Assembly (NCBI GenBank): GCA_016839765.1
Contig: JAEOTP010000071.1
Coordinates: 1-64,000 of the forward strand
Direction of reading: 5' to 3'
From: Promethearchaeota archaeon
GTDB lineage: Archaea > Asgardarchaeota > Lokiarchaeia > Sigyniarchaeales > SOKP01
DNA length: 64,000 nucleotides
In this document: positions 9,032 to 16,829 of the stretch, in pieces
How the letters are laid out: every line of letters begins with the position of its first letter
Position numbering within the stretch: the first letter of the stretch is position 1
Program-made: the position numbers and the translations under genes
Notes under the pieces: generated by a model
Database searches by the model: none
The model's input: the letters and a program-made list of their open reading frames with translations, nothing else
What the model was told of the DNA's origin: nothing

Positions 9032-9057
9032 TAAGTAAGCAAATACTCACTTACTTA
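9032..9057. promoter_or_regulatory. Inverted repeat, candidate TetR operator 2
   Basis: Arms TAAGTAAG (9032-9039) and CTTACTTA (9050-9057) surround a 10-bp spacer. The element lies 8 bp from operator 1 and 39 bp before the methyltransferase ATG, so occupancy could block both divergent promoters. Confidence 0.5.
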
Positions 9058-9096
9058 AATATTTTCCTTAAAATCAAAAAGTAGTGTTATAAATAA

Positions 9097-9972
9097 ATGA
9101 CTCAAGTCGAAATCATAAAATTCCACAAACCTATAGATCATAATGATCTTAATATGGTAGAAAGCATTATATATCCTATATTTTCTAAGAAAACCAAAAA
9201 AGATAAACATTATTGGAATGAAATCCGTTCATTATTATTATCTGCTATGAAACATTTTAAAGTTAATTCTCTTAAAAGAAATATATTTTGGTTATATGTA
9301 TGTAGAACCATAACCAAAGGTCTAAAAAAAGGATTACCTCTTTTAAAAGTTGAAAAAACACTGCGTAAGTTTATTAGAAGGCATGTTGATAATGAAAAAG
9401 ATATAAAAGCTGAAGAATTTAAATATGCTAAAATCAGGTTTGAAAAAATAAAACAATACATCGTAGGAAATACGATACTTGATCTTGGTGCTGGAAATGG
9501 GCTTTTAGCTCTAGAAATAAAAAAACAGCTTAATAAAGAAGTTAAATTGGTTGATATCGTAGATTATAATTATACAGATTTGCCATTGATTTTATATAAT
9601 CCAGAGAGTAAAGTACCGTTAACGGATAAGGAAGTAGATACTACCATTCTATATACCGTCTTACATCATGCGAGTGACCCCGAACATTTATTGGAAGAGG
9701 CAACAAGAGTAACTAGACGACGCTTAGTAATCAAGGAAAGTTATATTGAGGAAGATGATATTAAGATGACTAATAGCTTTGTTGATTGGTTTTATAATCG
9801 AGTAATTGGTGACGAAGATATCAATGTGCCTCTTAATTTTCTTAAAGTGGAGGCATGGGAACAACTTCTGAAATCATATGGATTTGAAGTGATTGAAACT
9901 AATTATGTTGGAATTGATGAACCCGCTGTACCAGAACAACATGTATTTATTATCGCTGACCGTACAAGTTAA
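9097..9972 (+). CDS. Class I SAM-dependent methyltransferase
   Basis: The 291-residue protein has an N-terminal helical segment of about 120 residues and then a Rossmann methyltransferase domain. Motif I is ILDLGAGNGL (127-136). Later come VDTTILYTVLHHASDPEHLL (motif IV/post-IV) and VTRRRLVIKESY, as in the Methyltransf_11 group. The substrate is unknown. The divergent TetR gene and paired palindromes in between suggest substrate- or stress-responsive control. Confidence 0.8.
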   Translation: MTQVEIIKFHKPIDHNDLNMVESIIYPIFSKKTKKDKHYWNEIRSLLLSAMKHFKVNSLKRNIFWLYVCRTITKGLKKGLPLLKVEKTLRKFIRRHVDNEKDIKAEEFKYAKIRFEKIKQYIVGNTILDLGAGNGLLALEIKKQLNKEVKLVDIVDYNYTDLPLILYNPESKVPLTDKEVDTTILYTVLHHASDPEHLLEEATRVTRRRLVIKESYIEEDDIKMTNSFVDWFYNRVIGDEDINVPLNFLKVEAWEQLLKSYGFEVIETNYVGIDEPAVPEQHVFIIADRTS

Positions 9973-10021
9973 TTAAATATTAAGTCAACAAAGAATTAAT
10001 TTTAAGCACTTTCATTTTACT

Positions 10022-11143
10022 TTAATCCTTAAAATATTGTAAAACCTTCTTTATGCATCCAAAGGAACTTTTTACCTTACTTATATCGCAATTATACGTT
10101 ATATTATAAAGCACAATATGCTTTAATCCTACTTTAGCATATTCTTCAATTTTAGATATAATTTCATCTGGTGTGCCATGTAAAAAAGACTCATTACATA
10201 TTTTTGCTGGAATTTTACTAAAAGCTTCTAGCATTGTTTCTCGATCGTAATTTGTTGGGATATAATCAAGAAGCCCATAAAAGTCTTTACCAAAAGGATG
10301 TGAAATTCCGAATTTTTCGAAATATTCATTCGATTGAATAAGAATATAGTTTTTCACGTATGCAGTTTCTAATAATTCATCACATGCGCTATGATCCTCG
10401 TCAATAATTATATTACACCATAAACCAGGAGTAATTTCTTCTGGATTTCGTCCTGCTTTTTTCGCAGAATTCTGAATAATTTCAAGTTTTTCTTTATATG
10501 TTTTAGGATTGAAGTTTGAGGGTAACCAGCCATCTCCTAATCTACCTGTTAATTCACACATCTTAGGTCCGTGTGCAGCAACCCATATTGGTGGAAATTT
10601 CCCTTCTTTATATGGTTTAATAGAAAGAATAGCATTTTTTAATTTCCAAAATTTTCCATCGAAACTAACCTTTTCATCTTTTTTCCAAAGAAGTTTGATT
10701 ATTTTTATTGCTTCTTCTAACCTACTGACTGGTTTCTCCCATTTTATACCATAAGGAATAACATTTTCCCCTTCTCCTGTTCCTATACCGAGAATTGTTC
10801 TTCCTTTTGATATATGGTCCATTGTTAAAAAGATTTGAGCAAGAACAGCTGGATGTCTCCTAAATGTTTCAGTAACGCTTGTCCCTAGAGTAATTTTTTG
10901 TGTATTCCAAGCTGCAACTGACATTACTGAAAAAACATCGTAAAAATCATGCGGACTATTCTGAATTGTAGACATTTTAATAAGGTCTGGAGTCCAAATT
11001 GACTCTGGTATCCACCCCATTAAATGATCAGCAAACCATACTGAATCATAACCACTTGCTTCAATTCTATTTATGGTTTCAATACCTCTATCAAATGGAG
11101 GTATGAAAGTCCCTTCTGTGCCTATCTTAATATCGATATCCAT
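10022..11143 (-). CDS. F420-dependent luciferase-like oxidoreductase (LLM class)
   Basis: A 373-residue TIM-barrel flavin/F420 oxidoreductase. Family landmarks are ESGYDSVWFADHL-type sequence near the N-terminus (residues about 30-42), TLGTSVTETFRRHPAVLAQ, GRTILGIGTGEGENVIPYG and PPIWVAAHGPKMCELTGRLGDGW. These match the F420-dependent glucose-6-phosphate dehydrogenase/methylene-H4MPT reductase group. The substrate is not predictable. It is divergent to a second, distantly related LLM gene. The protein has no signal peptide and is cytosolic. Confidence 0.85.
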   Translation of the reverse strand: MDIDIKIGTEGTFIPPFDRGIETINRIEASGYDSVWFADHLMGWIPESIWTPDLIKMSTIQNSPHDFYDVFSVMSVAAWNTQKITLGTSVTETFRRHPAVLAQIFLTMDHISKGRTILGIGTGEGENVIPYGIKWEKPVSRLEEAIKIIKLLWKKDEKVSFDGKFWKLKNAILSIKPYKEGKFPPIWVAAHGPKMCELTGRLGDGWLPSNFNPKTYKEKLEIIQNSAKKAGRNPEEITPGLWCNIIIDEDHSACDELLETAYVKNYILIQSNEYFEKFGISHPFGKDFYGLLDYIPTNYDRETMLEAFSKIPAKICNESFLHGTPDEIISKIEEYAKVGLKHIVLYNITYNCDISKVKSSFGCIKKVLQYFKD

Positions 11144-11304
11144 TTTATCACTTTTATTTATTTAAGGGTTATAATTAAGAAATTCTAAAAATTTTATAAA
11201 CCTCTCGAATTTTAACATTTATTAAAAAAAATGAATAATTAATAATGTTTTGATTAATATTTTCAAGTAAAATATAAGATTAATAGAGGAGATTGATTAA
11301 TATA

Positions 11305-12351
11305 ATGAGATTTAGTTTTCACATTCCTGTTCCAACTCCTCGTCTTGAATATATGTTCGAAGGAACAAAAAAGGCAGAGGATTGTGGTTTTTTTGGTATT
11401 TTTTATGCAGATCATACAGTAATGCTACCTCCAGGACCAGGAACTTGTTATGATGCTTATTGTTTTCTAACAGCCTTAGCAATGATAACGAACAAAATTA
11501 AGTTATGCACTGGTGTTTCAGATTGTCATCGTTTTCATCCAGCATTAATGGCGCATAAAGTAGCTACATTAGATCAACTTTCTAATGGTAGGGGTATGAT
11601 TGGGCTTGGAGCAGGGGAAGCAATGAATATTGATATGTATGGATTAAATAGAAAAAATTCTATTTCAAAACTAAGAGAATATATTATTTTATTAAGAAAA
11701 TTTTGGACTAAGAAAAGAGTAAACGAAAAAAGTAAGTTTTGGGGTGAAATAAAAAGAGCCTATATTCAAATAAGACCAGTTCAGAAGAGTCCACCTATTT
11801 ATGTTGCTGCAAATGGTCCAAAAACACGTCAAATAACTGGAGAGTTAGCAGATGGCTGGTATCCACTTTATCAACCACCATGGGTTTATAAAAATAATTT
11901 AAAAGAAGTTATGGCTGCAGCAAAAAATGCTGGTCGGGATCCTTCTGAGATTGATTATGTATATGATTGTTTTGTAGCAATAGATGATGATGATCCAGAT
12001 AATGCTATAAAAAGATGTGACTTTTTCAAATCCACTTATTTATTAAATTCTAAAATTACAAATGAAGCATATCCAAGTTTAAATTTGCCTGAAGGTCTTA
12101 ATATTCATAATTTTGAAATGAATAATGAAAATGCATTAGAATATTTAAGTAATCTAGACAAATTACCTAAAACAATTCTCCAAGATTTTAATTGTATTGG
12201 CACAACAGATGATGTTATTTCAAGTATAGAAGAATACAAAAAAGCGGGAGTGACAAATATTAGTATAATGAATAGAGGTCCAGATCCTAATAAAGTTTAC
12301 GAGATTTTTCGAGATAAAATTATCCCTTACTTTAAGGATTTAGATAAATAA
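11305..12351 (+). CDS. F420-dependent luciferase-like oxidoreductase (LLM class), second copy
   Basis: About 348 residues with the LLM pattern: AEDCGFFGIFYADH, KLCTGVSDCHRFHPALMAHK, GRGMIGLGAGEAMNIDMYG and PPIYVAANGPKTRQITGELA. It is homologous to the divergent neighbour but clearly different, so it is probably a functional paralogue. A TTG at 11293 is in frame but directly abuts the AGAGGAGA Shine-Dalgarno (11285-11292). The ATG at 11305 has a workable 12-nt spacing and is chosen. Confidence 0.84.
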   Translation: MRFSFHIPVPTPRLEYMFEGTKKAEDCGFFGIFYADHTVMLPPGPGTCYDAYCFLTALAMITNKIKLCTGVSDCHRFHPALMAHKVATLDQLSNGRGMIGLGAGEAMNIDMYGLNRKNSISKLREYIILLRKFWTKKRVNEKSKFWGEIKRAYIQIRPVQKSPPIYVAANGPKTRQITGELADGWYPLYQPPWVYKNNLKEVMAAAKNAGRDPSEIDYVYDCFVAIDDDDPDNAIKRCDFFKSTYLLNSKITNEAYPSLNLPEGLNIHNFEMNNENALEYLSNLDKLPKTILQDFNCIGTTDDVISSIEEYKKAGVTNISIMNRGPDPNKVYEIFRDKIIPYFKDLDK

Positions 12352-12378
12352 AATTATTTTATTTTTGGGGATTATTAA

Positions 12379-12912
12379 TTAAATTTTCCATTCTTTTACT
12401 AAGATACTCATAAATATGACATCATGGTATTGACCATTCTTAAAAACTGCTTGTCTTTTTCTTCCTTCTTCAACAAATCCTACTTTATTATAGCATTTTA
12501 TAGCTCTAATGTTAAAATCATCAACTTCTAATTCTATTCGATTTAGATTTAGTGTATTAAAACCATATTTAACTAATAATCGTAATACCTCAGTGCCATA
12601 TCCTTTCCCTTGATTTTCTTTATCACCAATAAAAACACCGCAAACCGCAGTTCTATCTTTCCAATTTATATCTTGAAGTCCGCAATTGCCAATTAGTTTT
12701 TCCTTAGTGTTATTTTCAGTTAACAAAATAGAAAAAATAATTGTATTTTCTTCAGTTTTAAGATTATCAAACCATTCTTCTTCCATATCACGTGTAAGTG
12801 GGCGATATCTTATTAAAAATTGTGTGATTTCAGGATCATTTAACCATTCAAGGAATTTTTCAATATATTCCCTTTTAAGGGGTGCTAATTTTATTCTTTC
12901 TCCTTTAAGCAT
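12379..12912 (-). CDS. GNAT N-acetyltransferase (RimJ/RimL type)
   Basis: 177 residues with the RimJ/RimL layout: LKGERIKLAPLKREYIEKFLEW at the N-terminus, the acetyl-CoA loop KENQGKGYGTEVLRLLVKYGF (Q/RxxGxG/A) and NLNRIELEVDDFNIRAIKCY (motif B). Such enzymes acetylate N-terminal or side-chain amines. The target is unknown. It is convergent with the LLM gene and co-directional with the downstream ATPase gene, but no operon can be claimed. Confidence 0.82.
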   Translation of the reverse strand: MLKGERIKLAPLKREYIEKFLEWLNDPEITQFLIRYRPLTRDMEEEWFDNLKTEENTIIFSILLTENNTKEKLIGNCGLQDINWKDRTAVCGVFIGDKENQGKGYGTEVLRLLVKYGFNTLNLNRIELEVDDFNIRAIKCYNKVGFVEEGRKRQAVFKNGQYHDVIFMSILVKEWKI

Positions 12913-12974
12913 AGAAAATAATATTTAATAAAAGTATTAAATTTTCTTCAAGCTCAAAATTTTATTGAAAAAAA

Positions 12975-15827
12975 TTAAAAGTAAATACCTTTCTTACGAG
13001 AAAAATATTTCACCAGTTCAAAACCACCAATGCAAATAAGAGAAATTAAGAAACACACTAACCAATCAAACCCAGTCAAATACATAAACATAAAATTTAT
13101 GCCCCATGTCGCTAAAGTAACTTGTACACCAGGAATATACATTAAAGCTATGAAAACTCCGAATAATAACCCAATTAAGAGATACATAAATTTTGTACTA
13201 TCCTCTTTTATACTTTTAATTAAGGATTTGTTAGGTCTCCGAATTTGAAATACTAAGAAAGATTCGCAGAAAAACAAAGTAACCATAAGCATTGTTAGAG
13301 TTTTTGCTTGAATTAGGACTTCTTTTGAAGTCTCTGAGGAATAAAGGTATGCATCATTAAAACTTCCAAAATCTAAATCATCTGGGGTAGGATATAACCC
13401 CGTGTAAACTATAAAATATGTTATAATCATACAAGCAGCTAATAATATACCAAATATAAATAAAAGAATAAAAGTATTCTTTGAAAGTATTTCTTCCTCA
13501 TCTCGTGGTTTTTGCTTCATGACATCTTTAGACGTTTTATCAAAAGTTAAAATTAAACCAGGAAAAAGGTGTAGAGTTATTGTTAGAAAAATCCATTGAT
13601 AGTAGAAAGCTTCGCTCAAAAAATAGGGAAGTCTAAATATTACCGTTAAAAAAAATTGTACAAGTCCCTCGAAAACATTAATACAAATATAGAAAAATAC
13701 CACAGCACGTATACGAGAGAAGATTCCCCTACCTTGTTCAATTCCAGTAACAATTGAATTAAATGAATCATCGCTAATGACCATATCCGAAGCTTCCTTA
13801 GCTACGTCTGTTCCTTGAATTCCCATTGCGATACCAGCATCTGCCATATTGAGTGCAAGAGCATCATTCACACCATCGCCTGTCATTGCAACTACCTTAT
13901 TGGCATCTTGATATTGCTCGATAATATCTTCTTTGTGCTCTGGAGATACTCTAGCAAAAACCTTAATTTTATTGAAATCGTAAAATGAATCAATTTCTTT
14001 CACATCCTTACCCTTAACAACTAACTCATCTTCTTCCTTTATTATAGCTATTTGTGTTGCAATAGCCCTTGCAGTGGTAGGTGAGTCTCCTGTGATCATA
14101 ACAACATCAACACCAGCATCATGACATTCAATTACACTCTCACGAACTCCTTCCCGAGGTGGATCAAGAATAGTAACAAATCCTATATAGATCATTTCTG
14201 ATTCATATAATTCTCTATTTTTATCACTTTCGGAAGGCAATTCATCTAATTTTTTATAACAAATGCTTAATATGCGATACCCTTGTGCTGCGTATACATC
14301 AGCAATTTTTATTACTTTTTCTTTTATTTCATCAATTAAATCCACTTCCGTGTTTTTATACAAAATTTTTTTACATAGTGGCATGAGTATATCACTTGCA
14401 CCTTTAGTGAAGGAGTAATATTTCCCATCTCTCTTATAAATTTTCGTCATTCTTTTAACTTTTGAATCAAATGGATATTCCTTAATATATTCAAAGTCTT
14501 CAAGCATGTATGAGCCCATTCCTTTTTGAAAAAGAACCATTAAAGCGCCTTCAGTGGGAGATCCAATGACATTCCAGTTTGGGATAATTTTGCCTGAAAT
14601 TTCAATTTCATTTTTAACTAACGCAGAATTGTTATTTAGAAATCCTGATGTTAATAATAATTTGAGTTGTGGATGTTCATCAATATGCTTTATATAAACA
14701 GGATTTTTTGGGTCATCAATCAAGATAATATCACCTTCAGGACTATAACCACTTCCAGTTACCTTGTAATTAGACCCATTTGTCCATACATGTTGGATGC
14801 TCATTTGATTTTTAGTTAGCGTACCAGTTTTATCTGAACATATTACGCTTACTCTTCCTAAACTGTCAACGGAGGCAAGGTTTCTTATAATAACACCATG
14901 ACGAGCCATAACTAATACTCCTGTAATCAGAATTATTGTTACTAATAAGGGAATATTTAAAGGAAGTAGATCCATAGCTGAATTTAAACTAATAACCACT
15001 TCTGGGGTGCCTTCAGCAACCCATTTTATTAAGAGAACTAAAAGCCAAAAACCAAAAACAATTAACCCTAACCATTTACCAAAATGATTCATTTTTTGAC
15101 GGATAGGGATTTCACTTGTGCCCGCCTCCTCTAATCCTTGAGAAATTTTTCCAATTTCAGTGTCTTTGCCTATCTTTACGGCTATAGCAGTTGCGTTACC
15201 TGTTGTGATATATGTTCCATAAAAAACCATATTAAAACGTTCTCCAATTGAGATTTCAATATCAGATAATGCATAACCTTCATATAATTTTTTAACTGGT
15301 TCACTTTCACCTGTTAATGACGCTTCATTAACCTCAAGATTAGATGCTCTTATTATTCTTCCATCTGCAGGAATTCTATCACCTTGTGTTAATACTAAAA
15401 GATCTCCTACGACAACATTTTTGGTAGGTATATCCATCTTTTCACCATCTCTAATGACTGTCGTAGTTGGAGCTGTCATTTCTCTTAAAGCTTTTAATTT
15501 CTTAGTTGCTCTATATTGTTGTACGATTGCGACAAAACAATTTAAAAAAACGATCCCTAGAGTTATTCCCACAAACATTAAATTTCCTCCTCCAAAGAAT
15601 GCTGCTAAAAATAAAATTACCGCCCCAATTAGGTAAATTACAATTAACCAGTTAAATAAAGGTGCTAAGTAGATTTTAATAAATCCTTTTGAGGCTTTAG
15701 GTATTTCATTAAAGCCATATAATTCCAATCTTTTCTGTACATCCTCTTTTGATAATCCATTAGTGGGATTTGTCTGAAATTCAGAATAGATTTGGTTTAA
15801 ATCCATTGTATAATAAGGTTCTGGCAT
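12975..15827 (-). CDS. P-type cation ATPase with non-canonical ion site (copy 1)
   Basis: About 950 residues with an N-terminal cation-ATPase domain, TGES loop, phosphorylation motif SDKTGTLTKN, KGAS nucleotide-binding motif, TGDS and TGDGVND hinge, and about ten membrane helices, arranged as in P2-type pumps. The M4 motif normally PEGLP is PLNIP, and the M6 Asp equivalent to SERCA Asp800 appears to be His (TLHLFPG). The M5 Asn/Glu pair (INVFE) is kept. Transported ion unknown. The TTG at 15851 would put the GGGAGAT Shine-Dalgarno inside the gene, so the ATG at 15827, 6 nt after it, is chosen. Confidence 0.88.
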   Translation of the reverse strand: MPEPYYTMDLNQIYSEFQTNPTNGLSKEDVQKRLELYGFNEIPKASKGFIKIYLAPLFNWLIVIYLIGAVILFLAAFFGGGNLMFVGITLGIVFLNCFVAIVQQYRATKKLKALREMTAPTTTVIRDGEKMDIPTKNVVVGDLLVLTQGDRIPADGRIIRASNLEVNEASLTGESEPVKKLYEGYALSDIEISIGERFNMVFYGTYITTGNATAIAVKIGKDTEIGKISQGLEEAGTSEIPIRQKMNHFGKWLGLIVFGFWLLVLLIKWVAEGTPEVVISLNSAMDLLPLNIPLLVTIILITGVLVMARHGVIIRNLASVDSLGRVSVICSDKTGTLTKNQMSIQHVWTNGSNYKVTGSGYSPEGDIILIDDPKNPVYIKHIDEHPQLKLLLTSGFLNNNSALVKNEIEISGKIIPNWNVIGSPTEGALMVLFQKGMGSYMLEDFEYIKEYPFDSKVKRMTKIYKRDGKYYSFTKGASDILMPLCKKILYKNTEVDLIDEIKEKVIKIADVYAAQGYRILSICYKKLDELPSESDKNRELYESEMIYIGFVTILDPPREGVRESVIECHDAGVDVVMITGDSPTTARAIATQIAIIKEEDELVVKGKDVKEIDSFYDFNKIKVFARVSPEHKEDIIEQYQDANKVVAMTGDGVNDALALNMADAGIAMGIQGTDVAKEASDMVISDDSFNSIVTGIEQGRGIFSRIRAVVFFYICINVFEGLVQFFLTVIFRLPYFLSEAFYYQWIFLTITLHLFPGLILTFDKTSKDVMKQKPRDEEEILSKNTFILLFIFGILLAACMIITYFIVYTGLYPTPDDLDFGSFNDAYLYSSETSKEVLIQAKTLTMLMVTLFFCESFLVFQIRRPNKSLIKSIKEDSTKFMYLLIGLLFGVFIALMYIPGVQVTLATWGINFMFMYLTGFDWLVCFLISLICIGGFELVKYFSRKKGIYF

Positions 15828-15970
15828 AAAAGGATCTCCCGTAACTTTCAAAAATTTATTAATATATTGTTATAAAATTAAATCATTTTAATAGATAGAC
15901 TATAACAATAATTCTTTTTATTTTATTTCTTTTTGATAAAAAAATTGGTTTATTATACCATAAAATAAAA

Positions 15971-16786
15971 TTAATTTTTAGAATTAGATTTAATTTTTTC
16001 TCTAAATTTCTTAATTAATTTACTCCAATCAATATAAACTAATAGGAACAGAATTATTATAGATGTTGCCCAAAGTAGAGAACTTAGTAAAATCTCCAAT
16101 AGCGTGCTCTCTGGGATAATTCCCAAACTAGCAGCATCGAGATCAATCCCAAATAAATTAAAGAGAAATTCACCAAAAGCGGTATCTGCTAACCAAATAG
16201 GAAGTGCGCTACATAAAAAGCATAGAACAAATTTTCCCATGAAACAATAAATCAAGGTTTTAAAGATACTATATTGGGCTATGCCGAGAACAATTAGAAA
16301 TGCATCATCTGGAAGAGGTGTTGCAGCAAAAATGAAAATTAATATTGGTGCCCAACCTTTTTCAACATAACGTTTCATACGTTCAACACTTTCTGAGTCT
16401 CTAAGAAGATTTTTAGATCCACGACCAATTAACCATGCAGTAATTTCCCCAATACTTGCTCCAAGACCACCTACAATTCCAAGTAAAATTGGATTTACAC
16501 CAGGAATTACTGCAGATATTACTATAAGCGCAATTGTATAGGGAACAGGAAATATTATTGTAAAGTTTCCAAAAATGCTAATTAAAAAAACTCCAAGATA
16601 AATTCCAAAGTCTCCAAATTCTCCGTAAAACCACATAACAGTGGTAGCAAGCCATTGACCAAAATTTATATTTAATACGGCTAAAAGAATAAATAAGATT
16701 AATATACCACAAATAAAGATGATTCCACCATATTTCTTTATAAAAACCATCCTATAAGAGGATTTTACGGCCTTTTCTTCGTTCAT
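15971..16786 (-). CDS. VTT/DedA-like membrane protein
   Basis: The 271-residue protein has 5-6 hydrophobic segments and the VTT (SNARE-associated/DedA) core: a glycine-rich GIVGGLGASIGEITAWLIGR reentrant region and, after a charged amphipathic loop, FIFAATPLPDDAFLIVLGIA. The family includes lipid scramblases/flippases and membrane-homeostasis proteins. It sits exactly between two paralogous P-type ATPase genes on the same strand (gaps of 43 and 143 bp), so a shared membrane-related role is plausible but unproven. Confidence 0.78.
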   Translation of the reverse strand: MNEEKAVKSSYRMVFIKKYGGIIFICGILILFILLAVLNINFGQWLATTVMWFYGEFGDFGIYLGVFLISIFGNFTIIFPVPYTIALIVISAVIPGVNPILLGIVGGLGASIGEITAWLIGRGSKNLLRDSESVERMKRYVEKGWAPILIFIFAATPLPDDAFLIVLGIAQYSIFKTLIYCFMGKFVLCFLCSALPIWLADTAFGEFLFNLFGIDLDAASLGIIPESTLLEILLSSLLWATSIIILFLLVYIDWSKLIKKFREKIKSNSKN

Positions 16787-16829
16787 TTAATTTCTTTCTA
16801 TGTTTATTAAATATAAAAAAAACAAAATT

